From Aliarcobacter sp. (GTDB lineage Bacteria; Campylobacterota; Campylobacteria; Campylobacterales; Arcobacteraceae): a stretch of DNA of 33,834 nucleotides. A program made the translations under genes and the position numbers. The notes below the pieces were generated by a model. That model saw only the letters and a program-made list of their open reading frames with translations, did not search any database and was not told the origin of the DNA. Shown here in pieces: positions 26,147 through 33,834 of the stretch; within the stretch, counting starts at the first letter, position 1; each line of letters opens with the position of its first letter. The stretch covers positions 1 through 33,834 of the forward strand of contig JAQVLW010000024.1 of assembly GCA_028703945.1 (NCBI GenBank), read 5' to 3'.

Positions 26147-27065
26147 AGTTTTAAGAATTGAGTCACTAAGTAGAGCGCCATTAGTTGTGGAAGGATATCT
26201 ATTTAAAGGAACAAATCCAAAAGCTCCTAAAGTAGCCATTGTTGGTGCAATGGAAGGTGATTCGATTTTACCATTGTATTGTGCTTCAACGATGGTTGAT
26301 TTTTTTAAAAATAAAATTGATAAAGAGAAAATCAAAGGGGATGTTTTAATTATTCCTTCGATTAATCATTATGCTTTAAATATTGGAAAAAGATTTTGGC
26401 CTTTAGATAATACAGATATAAATATGATGTTCCCAGGTTATGAGTTAGGCGAAACTACTCAAAGAATTGCTAAAAAAGTTTTTGACGCAATTAGTGGATA
26501 TGATTTTGGAATCATACTCGAAAGACGACCAGATCCAGCAACTTGTTTACCATATATAAAACTTTTTAAAAGTGGCTATGAAGATCTAATTGGTGCAAAG
26601 AAATTTGGTTTTAAAATGATTCATCATAGAACAATGAAATCAATAGATACGGTTACTTTACAATATAACTGGCAACTTTGGGGAACAAAGGCATTTTCAA
26701 TTATGTGTCCAAGTGATAATCAAGTTGATAAAAAAATTGCAAGTCAAATAAATCAAGCAATGATAAGATTTATGGATAAAACAAAAATTATTGATTATCA
26801 TATTTTTAATGGATATGAATCAACTGTAATTGATAGAAATTCTATTGCTGTTGTAAAATCTCCACGAAGTGGTATTTTTATATCAAAAGAACTTCCTGGT
26901 AATTATGTATCAAAAGATCAAGTTATTGGCGAAATTGTTCACTCTTTAGAGGGTGATGTAATACACCAATTTTTAGCACCATGTAATGGAATGGTTACTT
27001 GTTTTTATAGTAATTCTTTGATTTATGAGCATGCCGTTGCATTTAGAATTGCGAAGATTGGCTAA
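26133..27065 (+). CDS. M14-like protein with degenerate active site (pseudoenzyme candidate)
   Basis: 310 residues from the GTG at 26133, with GGAG six bases upstream; a TTG four codons earlier overlaps that site. It aligns end to end with the preceding protein, including the C-terminal beta domain (LIYEHAVAFRIAKIG). The zinc and catalytic positions are changed: His44 to Glu41 and Glu47 to Ser44 (VGAMEGDSIL), the Asn-Arg pair to Asn97-Met98 (DINMMFPG), His131 to Glu130 (GIILERRPD), and the catalytic Glu to Met191 (SIMCPSD). The frame is long and clean, so it is not a decaying gene. A binding or regulatory partner of the intact paralogue is likely. Confidence 0.85.
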   Translation: MEKIEVLRIESLSRAPLVVEGYLFKGTNPKAPKVAIVGAMEGDSILPLYCASTMVDFFKNKIDKEKIKGDVLIIPSINHYALNIGKRFWPLDNTDINMMFPGYELGETTQRIAKKVFDAISGYDFGIILERRPDPATCLPYIKLFKSGYEDLIGAKKFGFKMIHHRTMKSIDTVTLQYNWQLWGTKAFSIMCPSDNQVDKKIASQINQAMIRFMDKTKIIDYHIFNGYESTVIDRNSIAVVKSPRSGIFISKELPGNYVSKDQVIGEIVHSLEGDVIHQFLAPCNGMVTCFYSNSLIYEHAVAFRIAKIG

Positions 27066-27114
27066 TTCTAAGTCATTTTATTATATGATTTCATCAATTA
27101 AATAGGTGAAAATT

Positions 27115-27576
27115 ATGAAGATATCAAAAAAGACAGATTATGCTCTTCGAGCTTTATTTGCAATTGCAGAGATAAAAGAGAATTCTATTTCTATACGAGA
27201 ACTTTCTGAATCCACAGATGTTCCTAGAAGATTTCTAGAAAATATAATGCTTGAGATGAATAAAGCAGGTTGGGTTAGAAGTATTCCAGGAAGATATGGT
27301 GGATATACTTTGGCAAAAGGATCTGATGAAATTACTTTAGGTGAAGTTATTAGATTTTTTGAAGGTATGATAGCAATGATTTCATGCGTTTCGGTTTCAA
27401 GTTATGAATCATGCAGTCAAGAGAAAAAATGTCACTTTAGAAGAATTTTTTTAAATATTAGAAATTTAACAGCTCAAATACTTGATAGAACAACAATTGC
27501 CTCTTGTTTGGCTCAAACTCCAATAACAAAAGAAGATGTTTATAAAGAAGAATTTATTGGGGGATTAGGTATTTAA
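27115..27576 (+). CDS. Rrf2-family transcriptional regulator with three-Cys motif
   Basis: 153 residues from the ATG at 27115, with AGGTGA seven bases upstream; the upstream GTG is part of that site. The winged helix KKTDYALRALFAIAE, then VPRRFLENIMLEMNKAGWV and GRYGGYTLAK, is the Rrf2 signature. Cys91, Cys100 and Cys106 (CVSVSSYESC, then SQEKKC) form the cluster used by IscR/NsrR-type members to bind an iron-sulfur cluster. The spacing C-x8-C-x5-C is closer to NsrR than to IscR. It lies directly upstream of the sulfate uptake operon, so control by sulfur or cysteine status is the simplest hypothesis. Confidence 0.9.
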   Translation: MKISKKTDYALRALFAIAEIKENSISIRELSESTDVPRRFLENIMLEMNKAGWVRSIPGRYGGYTLAKGSDEITLGEVIRFFEGMIAMISCVSVSSYESCSQEKKCHFRRIFLNIRNLTAQILDRTTIASCLAQTPITKEDVYKEEFIGGLGI

Positions 27577-27640
27577 TACTTAATCTATATCTTTTGTTTT
27601 AAAAAAATAACTCAAAATCCAGATACTTTTTATCAATTAG

Positions 27641-27669
27641 TTGACAAAGTAAAAAAAAGTGATTATAAT
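27641..27669 (+). promoter_or_regulatory. Consensus sigma-70 promoter of the sulfate operon
   Basis: TTGACA (27641-27646), a 17-base spacer and TATAAT (27664-27669), a perfect match to the consensus and unusual in this window. It predicts a transcription start near 27676 and a leader of about 170 bases. GTGA-N8-TCAC (27659-27674) is centred on the -10 box. Confidence 0.85.
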
Positions 27670-27670
27670 T

Positions 27671-27689
27671 TCACCAATTTAGTAGGTGA
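27671..27689. promoter_or_regulatory. Candidate operator next to the sulfate promoter
   Basis: tcacc (27671-27675) and ggtga (27685-27689) form an inverted repeat with a 9-base spacer at the expected transcription start. Together with the GTGA at 27659-27662 it gives three half-sites in a row. Binding by the neighbouring Rrf2 protein is plausible but unproven. Confidence 0.4.
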
Positions 27690-27729
27690 TAGATTAAAAC
27701 CTATAAGAAATTCTTAATAAAGGTCTAGA

Positions 27730-27762
27730 ATGATGAGTGATATGTGTAAAAAAGTATATTAA
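27730..27762 (+). CDS. Candidate leader peptide in the sulfate operon leader
   Basis: A ten-codon ORF, MMSDMCKKVY, with ribosome-binding site AAAGG (27719-27723) exactly six bases upstream. Three codons are Met and one is Cys. It lies about 55 bases into the predicted transcript and 84 bases before the sbp start codon. A small hairpin (AGATTT-TTTT-AAATCT, 27782-27797) follows. The arrangement fits translation-dependent control by sulfur amino acids. The ORF is too short to be certain. Confidence 0.45.
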   Translation: MMSDMCKKVY

Positions 27763-27846
27763 TTAGGAAAAAGAGAAGGTGAGATTTTTTTAAATCTTTA
27801 AATTATCACGCATTTAGTGTGTATTATATTATAAAGAGACAATAAC

Positions 27847-28932
27847 ATGAAAAAAATAGTAAAAAATTTAAGAAATATTGCATTAAGCGCATTATTAATA
27901 CCAGTATTAGGGATTTCAAGTGAGAGTTATGATTCAAAAGCAGAGGCTTCTAAAAAGTCATTAGAAATTTTAAATGTTTCATATGATCCAACAAGGGAGT
28001 TATATGCTTCATATAACAAAGATTTTGTATCTTATTGGAAAGAGAAAACGGGGCAGACATTAATTATTAAACAATCACATGGAGGTTCTGGAAAACAAGC
28101 AAGGGCAGTAATTGATGGGTTAGGGGCAGATGTTGTTACTTTAGCTTTAGGTTACGATGTAGATGTAATAAGTCAAAAAGCTGCTTTATTTCCAAAAGAT
28201 TGGCAATCAAAATTAGAAAATAATTCATCGCCATATACTTCAACTATTGTATTTTTAGTTAGAAAAGGAAATCCAAAAGGCATAAAAGATTGGAATGATT
28301 TAATAAAAGAGGGTGTTGAAGTAATTACTCCAAATCCTAAAACTTCAGGAGGTGCAAGATGGAACTATTTAGCAGCTTATGCTTATGCTTTAAAAAAAGA
28401 GTTGGGTCATTTAAATAAAGTTGATAAAAATTCACAAAAGTATAAAGATGCTGATAAAAAAGCACTTGAATATATCTCTAAGTTATTCAAAAATGTTCCA
28501 GTTCTTGATTCTGGTGCAAGGGGAGCTACTAATACTTTTGTTCAAAGAAAAATTGGAGATGTGTTGCTTGCTTGGGAAAATGAAGCATTCTTAGCTATTA
28601 ATGAGTTAGGAAAAGATGAATTTGAAATAGTTGTTCCAAGTATATCTATAGTTGCTGAACCTCCTGTTGCTGTTGTTGATGAAAATGCAAAAAAACATGG
28701 AACTTATGAAGTATCAAAAGCATATTTAGAATATTTATATTCACCAGCTGGTCAAAAATTAGCAGCAAAAAACTACTATAGACCATATAAACCAGAACTT
28801 GTAGACAAAGAAGATATATCAAGATTTCCAAAACTTGAACTTGTAAAAATCAATGATGTATTTGATGGTTGGGCAGTTGCACAAAAAACACATTTTGATG
28901 ATGGTGGAACATTTGACGCTATTTATAAATAG
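27847..28932 (+). CDS. sbp: Sulfate-binding periplasmic protein
   Basis: 361 residues with a signal peptide (about 1-27, ending GISSES). The mature protein shows the sulfate/thiosulfate-binding family pattern: [29 protein letters not shown], then [20 protein letters not shown] and LAWENEAFL. It delivers sulfate or thiosulfate to the CysTWA importer encoded downstream; which anion is preferred cannot be told. AAAGAGA precedes the ATG. It is the first full-length gene of the operon, behind the consensus promoter and long leader. Confidence 0.95.
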   Translation: MKKIVKNLRNIALSALLIPVLGISSESYDSKAEASKKSLEILNVSYDPTRELYASYNKDFVSYWKEKTGQTLIIKQSHGGSGKQARAVIDGLGADVVTLALGYDVDVISQKAALFPKDWQSKLENNSSPYTSTIVFLVRKGNPKGIKDWNDLIKEGVEVITPNPKTSGGARWNYLAAYAYALKKELGHLNKVDKNSQKYKDADKKALEYISKLFKNVPVLDSGARGATNTFVQRKIGDVLLAWENEAFLAINELGKDEFEIVVPSISIVAEPPVAVVDENAKKHGTYEVSKAYLEYLYSPAGQKLAAKNYYRPYKPELVDKEDISRFPKLELVKINDVFDGWAVAQKTHFDDGGTFDAIYK

Positions 28933-28960
28933 CTAAAATTTTTTGGAGTTTAAATTTAAT

Positions 28961-30187
28961 ATGAAAATAGATGAAGAAAATGAAATTAATCTTCCAAATA
29001 GAAAAGAGTTTTTAGAAGATAATAAAAACAACAAATTCAATAAAGTAGCTATTTTTGATATTAATGGTTTTGGAAATATAAATCATTATTATGGGTACGA
29101 TTTTGGTGAAAAGGTATTAAAACTTATATCTTTAAGGTTAGAGAATAAATTTTTAAATAGCAAAATTTATTATTTAGGAGCAGACATTTTTGCGTCTGCT
29201 TCAAGTGAAGATATTTCAAAAGATAAATTTATTCAAACTATAAAATCGATTATTTGGTATTTTGGTTATTCGCCTATTGAATTAGATGGTTTTAGGGTTT
29301 ATATTCCTTTACGAGTTGGTGTTGCGTTGAATTATTCTGAACTTTTATTTAGTGCAGAATTTGCTTTAAAACAAACAAGAGTTATAAAACATAATCTAGT
29401 TATTTATGATGGAAAACAACAACATTTTTGCCATCCAAACTCTTTATCAATTGAACAAGATTTATATTGGGAAGCTCAAATTATTCAAGCAATTAAAAGG
29501 GATAAATTTGAAATATTTGCTCAAAGTATAAGTAATCAGTTTGAAAAAAAATACGAAATATTAGTTCGTATGAAAAACTCAAAAGATGAAATAGTTAGTC
29601 CATATTTTTTCATTAATAGGGCAAAAAAAATAAATTTATATAGTGAAATTACAAAAAATGTAATACAAAAATCTTTTGAATTTTTTGAAAATAAAAATAT
29701 TGAATTTAGTATTAATTTATCAATAAGCGACATTTTAGAAAAAGATGTTGTTGATTTTTTAATTCAAAAAGTTTATGAGTTTGATATAGGATATTTCCTA
29801 ACTATAGAGATAACAGAGAGTGAAGGTATTGATAATATTGAAGAGGTAATCTCATTTATCAAAGTTGTAAAAAATCTTGGAGTCAAAATTGCCATTGATG
29901 ATTTTGGAACGGGTTATTCTAATTTTTCATATTTAGTTAAATTACAAGCAGATTTTATAAAACTTGATGGCTCTATTATTCAAGATATAAATAAAACTAA
30001 ATCAGCAAAAGCAGTAGTGGAAGCAATAGTTTTTTTTGCTAAAAAAGTAGGAATAAAAACTGTTGCAGAGTTTGTTTCTTCAAAAGAAATTTATGAAACT
30101 TGTAAAGAGTTGGAGATTGATTATTTTCAAGGATATTGGTTTGATGAACCAAAAAATGTAAAAGATTTAAAAAAGGAGAAATTCTAA
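28961..30187 (+). CDS. Degenerate GGDEF and probably active EAL domain protein
   Basis: 408 residues from the ATG at 28961; GGAG lies 12 bases upstream, rather far, and a TTG at 28943 is an alternative start. The N-terminal half is a GGDEF-like domain whose active-site loop is GADIF (73-77) rather than GGDEF, so cyclase activity is unlikely. The C-terminal EAL domain has Glu199 (EIL), Asn252, Glu283, Asp313-Asp314 (IDDFGTGYS), Lys334, Glu370 and Gln390, the full metal and catalytic set. It should hydrolyse c-di-GMP. No membrane or sensor segment is visible. It sits between sbp and cysT, 1 base before cysT, and is co-transcribed with them. Confidence 0.9.
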   Translation: MKIDEENEINLPNRKEFLEDNKNNKFNKVAIFDINGFGNINHYYGYDFGEKVLKLISLRLENKFLNSKIYYLGADIFASASSEDISKDKFIQTIKSIIWYFGYSPIELDGFRVYIPLRVGVALNYSELLFSAEFALKQTRVIKHNLVIYDGKQQHFCHPNSLSIEQDLYWEAQIIQAIKRDKFEIFAQSISNQFEKKYEILVRMKNSKDEIVSPYFFINRAKKINLYSEITKNVIQKSFEFFENKNIEFSINLSISDILEKDVVDFLIQKVYEFDIGYFLTIEITESEGIDNIEEVISFIKVVKNLGVKIAIDDFGTGYSNFSYLVKLQADFIKLDGSIIQDINKTKSAKAVVEAIVFFAKKVGIKTVAEFVSSKEIYETCKELEIDYFQGYWFDEPKNVKDLKKEKF

Positions 30188-30188
30188 A

Positions 30189-31043
30189 ATGAGATTAAAT
30201 TTCGGAATACTAAAAAGGCAAAAATCACCAATTCCTGGTTTTGGATTAACTATGGGATATACGATTTTTTATCTAAGTATCATAGTTATGATTCCTCTAA
30301 TTGCGCTATTTTCTGAAGCTTTTAGTATGGGATGGCAAGCATTTATAAATGCAACAACAAGTGATAGGGTAATTGCAAGTTATAAGCTTACTTTTCTAAC
30401 TTCATTAATTGCAGCTCTTGTAAATACTGTTTTTGGTTTGATTGTCGCTTGGTGTTTAGTGCGATACACATTTTTTGGAAAAAGAGTTTTTGATGCAATT
30501 GTTGATTTGCCTTTTGCACTTCCAACAGCAGTTTCTGGAATTGCGCTTACGACTTTGTATTCGACTCAAGGTTGGTTTGGACAATACTTAGAACCTCTTG
30601 GAATAAAAGTAGTTTTTACACCAATAGGAATTACTATTGCTTTGATTTTTATAGGACTTCCTTTTGTTGTACGAACAATTCAACCAGCTCTTGAAGAGAT
30701 TCAAATTGAGCAAGAAGAAGCAGGGGCTAGTTTGGGAGCTACACGATGGCAAATATTTTATAAAGTAATTCTTCCAACTATTTTTCCATCTGTTTTGACA
30801 GGTTTTGCTTTGTCATTTGCAAGAGCTTTAGGTGAATATGGTTCGGTTGTTTTTATTGCTGGAAATATGCCATTTAAAACAGAGATTAGTACACTTTTAA
30901 TTATTACAAAACTTGAACAATATGATTACGCAGGTGCAACTGCAATTGCAGTTGTAATGCTTTTGATTTCATTTGTAATGTTGTTATTAATTAATATGCT
31001 TCAAAGATGGAGCTCAAGAAGAAAAGGAATGGAGGCTATATGA
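30189..31043 (+). CDS. cysT: Sulfate ABC transporter permease CysT
   Basis: 284-residue inner-membrane protein with six membrane segments (the first about 20-45). The permease coupling motif [21 protein letters not shown] (about 178-198) docks on CysA. The C-terminal part [17 protein letters not shown] is typical of CysT/CysU. AAGGAGAA upstream gives a good start at ATG 30189. It overlaps cysW by four bases (ATGA). Confidence 0.95.
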   Translation: MRLNFGILKRQKSPIPGFGLTMGYTIFYLSIIVMIPLIALFSEAFSMGWQAFINATTSDRVIASYKLTFLTSLIAALVNTVFGLIVAWCLVRYTFFGKRVFDAIVDLPFALPTAVSGIALTTLYSTQGWFGQYLEPLGIKVVFTPIGITIALIFIGLPFVVRTIQPALEEIQIEQEEAGASLGATRWQIFYKVILPTIFPSVLTGFALSFARALGEYGSVVFIAGNMPFKTEISTLLIITKLEQYDYAGATAIAVVMLLISFVMLLLINMLQRWSSRRKGMEAI

Positions 31044-31897
31044 AAACTATTAGTAATTCAAAATCATCTCAAAAAGAGTCAAAATTAGTTCAATATTTAT
31101 TAATAGCAACTGCGGTTACTTTTTTGATGATTATGTTAGTTGCCCCTTTGATTACAATTTTTGCAGAAGCTTTTAGAAAAGGTTACGAAGCATATTTTGA
31201 ATCATTTACAAATGAATATGTTTTACAAGCAATAAAACTTACATTTATAACAGCTGCTATTGCAGTTCCTTTAAATTTAGTTTTTGGAGTGGCAGCTTCA
31301 TGGGCAATAGCTAAATATTCGTTTTTTGGAAAAAGTTTTTTGATAACTTTGATTGATTTACCTTTTGCAGTTTCGCCAGTAATTTCAGGATTTGTTTATG
31401 TTTTACTTTTTGGAGCGCAAGGTTGGTTTGGACATTGGTTAATTGCAAATGATGTACAAATAATTTTTGCAGTTCCAGGAATTGTGTTAGCAACTATATT
31501 TGTGACTTTTCCCTTTGTGGCAAGGGAGTTGATTCCACTTATGCAAGAGTTGGGAAATGATGAAGAACAAGCTGCACTTTTATTAGGAGCAAGCGGTTTT
31601 CAAACATTTTGGAAAGTAACCCTGCCAAATATAAAATGGGGACTCATTTATGGAGTAATTTTATGTAATGCAAGAGCAATGGGAGAGTTTGGAGCAGTTT
31701 CAGTTGTTTCTGGACATATCCAAGGTGTTACAAATACAATGCCTTTACAAGTTGAGATTTTATATAACGAATATAATTTTGTAGCAGCCTTCGCTGTTTC
31801 AACACTTTTGGCAATACTTGCTCTTTTAACTTTGGTTCTAAAATATATTTTAGAGTGGAAAGTTCAAAGACAATTAGACAAATTAGACAAGCAATAA
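31040..31897 (+). CDS. cysW: Sulfate ABC transporter permease CysW
   Basis: 285 residues from the ATG at 31040, with GGAGG four bases upstream; the frame is open further back into cysT but has no ribosome-binding site there. Six membrane segments, the coupling motif [20 protein letters not shown] and the CysW-type [18 protein letters not shown]. It pairs with CysT to form the pore. The start overlaps the cysT stop (ATGA), implying coupled translation. Confidence 0.95.
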   Translation: MKTISNSKSSQKESKLVQYLLIATAVTFLMIMLVAPLITIFAEAFRKGYEAYFESFTNEYVLQAIKLTFITAAIAVPLNLVFGVAASWAIAKYSFFGKSFLITLIDLPFAVSPVISGFVYVLLFGAQGWFGHWLIANDVQIIFAVPGIVLATIFVTFPFVARELIPLMQELGNDEEQAALLLGASGFQTFWKVTLPNIKWGLIYGVILCNARAMGEFGAVSVVSGHIQGVTNTMPLQVEILYNEYNFVAAFAVSTLLAILALLTLVLKYILEWKVQRQLDKLDKQ

Positions 31898-31916
31898 TAA
31901 ACTTTAGGAAAAAACG

Positions 31917-32939
31917 ATGAAAATTGAAGTAAAAAATTTAACAAAATATTTTGGAAACTTTGTTGCTCTTAAAAATATAAATTTAGAGATAATTCCAGGT
32001 GAACTTTTGGCACTTTTAGGGCCATCAGGAAGTGGTAAAACTACACTTTTAAGAATGATAGCAGGACTTGAAACAGTTGAAGATATTGATAATGGTGAGA
32101 TTTTATTTAATCAAATAAATGTGGCAAAAAAAGATATAGCTCAAAGAGATATTGGATTTGTATTCCAACATTATGCGCTATTTAGACATATGACTGTTTT
32201 TGAAAATATTGCCTTTGGGTTAAGAGTAAAACCAAAAAAACAAAGATTATCAAATGATGAGATAAATAAAAAAGTTACAAAACTTTTAAACCTTATCCAA
32301 CTTGATGGATTTGCAAACAGATTTCCTTGGCAACTTTCAGGAGGTCAGCGACAAAGAGTTGCACTTGCAAGGGCATTAGCAGTTGAGCCAAAAGTTTTAC
32401 TTCTTGATGAGCCCTTTGGTGCTTTAGATGCAAAAGTGCGTTCAGATTTGAGAAGATGGTTAAAACAGCTTCAAGAAGAGTTGAAAATTACAACGATTTT
32501 AGTAACCCATGACCAAGAAGAAGCACTTGAAGTCGCCGATAGAATTGTAGTAATCAGCAAAGGAAAAATCGAGCAAATAGGAACACCTGAAGATGTATTT
32601 CATAATCCTGCAAATGAGTTTGTTATAAACTTTTTGGGAAATGTAAATCTGTTTCATGAAAGAAAAAATGATTCAGAACAAAAATATCATATCCGACCAC
32701 ATGAGTTAGAAATAGTTTCAAGTGAAGATAAAGATATTATTTCAAAAGCTAAGATTAAATATATCCAACTAGCAGGTTCACAAGTTAAAATTGATTTAGA
32801 AGATGTAGAAGATAATACAAAAACAATTTTAGTTGAAATATCTCACCATGAATTTAAAAATAAGAACCTTAACAAAGGTGATATTATTGGAATAATTCCA
32901 AGAGAACTAAGAACATTTCAAGATGGGGCAGGGATTTGA
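31917..32939 (+). CDS. cysA: Sulfate/thiosulfate ABC transporter ATP-binding protein CysA
   Basis: 340 residues. Walker [12 protein letters not shown] (about 34-44), Q loop [20 protein letters not shown], signature [15 protein letters not shown], Walker [16 protein letters not shown] and switch His in [14 protein letters not shown] are all intact. A C-terminal extension with IRPHELEI is the TOBE-like regulatory part of CysA-type ATPases. It powers sulfate or thiosulfate import through CysTW. AGGAAAAA lies upstream of the ATG; 19 bases separate it from cysW. It is the last gene of the operon. Confidence 0.95.
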   Translation: MKIEVKNLTKYFGNFVALKNINLEIIPGELLALLGPSGSGKTTLLRMIAGLETVEDIDNGEILFNQINVAKKDIAQRDIGFVFQHYALFRHMTVFENIAFGLRVKPKKQRLSNDEINKKVTKLLNLIQLDGFANRFPWQLSGGQRQRVALARALAVEPKVLLLDEPFGALDAKVRSDLRRWLKQLQEELKITTILVTHDQEEALEVADRIVVISKGKIEQIGTPEDVFHNPANEFVINFLGNVNLFHERKNDSEQKYHIRPHELEIVSSEDKDIISKAKIKYIQLAGSQVKIDLEDVEDNTKTILVEISHHEFKNKNLNKGDIIGIIPRELRTFQDGAGI

Positions 32940-33074
32940 ATATTGTATATTCTTTATAGAGATAGTTTAGTTATTAAAAATTTAAGAGTTAATATATTGT
33001 ATTTTTTGGGCTTAATTAAAGTATTTTGTCTATAAAAGAATACACAGTTAATAATTATTAATATAAAAAGAGTA

Positions 33075-33080
33075 TATAAT
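33075..33080 (+). promoter_or_regulatory. Chemoreceptor gene -10 box
   Basis: TATAAT in gagtaTATAATtg, 29 bases upstream of the chemoreceptor ATG, in a 170-base A/T-rich gap that otherwise shows no gene. Independent transcription from the sulfate operon is likely. Confidence 0.5.
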
Positions 33081-33109
33081 TGCTAATAATTAAATAATTA
33101 GGAAAGATA

Positions 33110-33834
33110 ATGATAAAAAACATCAATACAAAAATGAAACTACTATTGTTTCCCTTTATGTTTGTAATAATAGTAGCAGTATCAGGATTTGTATATATTC
33201 ACTATAGTGGATTAGAAAATTCAAGAAATCAAGTATCTATTGAAACAGAAAATTTTATTCAACAATTATTAAAAGGAAGAATTTCTGTTTATCAATTTTT
33301 AAGAGCTCCAACGGAAGTAAATAAACAAAAAGTAATAGATACTTTTAAAGTATTGGATAATCAAGTATTACAGTTAAAGAAAGAGTTAGTTTTTCAAAAA
33401 AATATAGACTTATGTAACGAAATTCTGGCTTCTTCAAAAGAGTATGTAAATAACTTTAATATAGTTGACTCAATGTTGATAGAAAATCAAAAAAATGGTA
33501 TTAAAGATGAAACAGATCAAATAAAAAATACTATTAAAACAATGTCAGAATCAGGAATTGTTTTAGAAGGTAAAATTATTGAAATAAATAAAAATGCTTT
33601 ACAATTAAAAGAAGAAGCTCATAGTTTATTAAATAATATTCTTATGATTTTAGTAATAGTTTCAATTTTAATTTTTATAATGTTTTCTTTATTTATTTCA
33701 AGTATTGTTACAAAATCATTAAATGATTTTAAAAATGGATTAATCTCTTTCTTTGATTATCTAAATAAAAAAACTACAAAAATTTCATTATTAGAAGATA
33801 GTGCAAAAGATGAGTTTGGTGAAATGGCAGTTTT
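33110..33834 (+). CDS. Methyl-accepting chemotaxis protein, N-terminal part
   Basis: The gene runs off the window after 241 codons. A short cytoplasmic start (MIKNINTKMKLLLFPF) leads into the first membrane segment (about 9-31). A helical periplasmic sensor domain of about 150 residues follows, resembling a four-helix bundle, then a second membrane segment (about 180-203) and a HAMP-like linker that reaches DSAKDEFGEMA, a sequence typical of Arcobacter chemoreceptors. The signalling domain would lie beyond the window, so the assignment rests on the architecture. AGGAAAG precedes the ATG. Confidence 0.82.
   Translation, partial: MIKNINTKMKLLLFPFMFVIIVAVSGFVYIHYSGLENSRNQVSIETENFIQQLLKGRISVYQFLRAPTEVNKQKVIDTFKVLDNQVLQLKKELVFQKNIDLCNEILASSKEYVNNFNIVDSMLIENQKNGIKDETDQIKNTIKTMSESGIVLEGKIIEINKNALQLKEEAHSLLNNILMILVIVSILIFIMFSLFISSIVTKSLNDFKNGLISFFDYLNKKTTKISLLEDSAKDEFGEMAV

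Noticed and set aside
28646..28831. Open frame opposite sbp
   Set aside because: Low-complexity Gln-rich product and no ribosome-binding site; likewise 26105-26335, 29536-29733 and 31311-31493.
32938..32952. Hairpin GAATAT-TGT-ATATTC after cysA as a terminator
   Set aside because: Only six A/T-rich pairs and a poor T-run; too weak to call.

Overview
The window is a strongly AT-rich chromosomal segment whose proteins and gene order point to a Campylobacterota (epsilonproteobacterial) genome of the Arcobacter/Aliarcobacter type. Genus assignment is inferred from protein style (short DnaA with a KDHSSISH domain IV, ThyX, FdhTU-like pair, Arcobacter-like chemoreceptor), not from a marker RNA. 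It covers the origin of replication: dnaA, dnaN and gyrB run leftwards and ruvC diverges rightwards. DnaA-box clusters lie on both sides of dnaA. The dnaA-dnaN gap also holds a DnaA-trio-like run next to an AT-rich tract. I see no rRNA, tRNA, CRISPR, insertion sequence or prophage, and no gene-free stretch longer than about 270 bases.

Layout. 1-1.4 kb: a coiled-coil HTH protein, queF and a small LRV-like Cys protein (minus). 1.5-6.5 kb: gyrB, dnaN, dnaA (minus). 6.7-7.8 kb: ruvC and purN (plus). 7.8-10.7 kb: a secreted thioredoxin-like protein, a TRIC/UPF0126 membrane protein, glutaminase and an unusual thyX (minus). 10.8-12.4 kb: a membrane HD-GYP protein (plus), sharing a mirror-image promoter region with thyX. 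12.4-13.8 kb: TusA- and YedE-like genes resembling the selenium-related fdhU/fdhT pair. 14.0-18.3 kb: a minus-strand operon reading SHP cytochrome, diheme cytochrome c, cytochrome b561-DHC fusion, CpxP/Spy-like protein, response regulator, histidine kinase. 18.4-21.0 kb: eptA, PAP2 phosphatase and dgkA, an envelope lipid-modification cluster. 21.2-23.0 kb: typA with a strong terminator. 23.2-27.1 kb: a four-gene cassette of a circularly permuted ATP-grasp ligase, a short alpha-E protein and two M14/aspartoacylase-like proteins. 27.1-32.9 kb: an Rrf2 regulator and a sulfate ABC transporter operon (sbp, an EAL-domain gene, cysT, cysW, cysA). 33.1 kb to the end: the start of a chemoreceptor.

The points most worth following up are four. 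(1) The ATP-grasp/alpha-E cassette carries one M14 homologue with an intact zinc site and a second with every recognisable zinc and catalytic residue replaced. (2) The sulfate operon has a consensus promoter, a long leader, and a ten-codon upstream ORF with a good ribosome-binding site in which four codons specify Met or Cys; this looks like a sulfur-amino-acid-sensing leader peptide. (3) A probable c-di-GMP phosphodiesterase is embedded in the same operon. (4) The SHP/DHC/b561 redox chain is coupled to a CpxP-like protein and a two-component system. Many genes here start with TTG or GTG; starts were chosen from Shine-Dalgarno placement.
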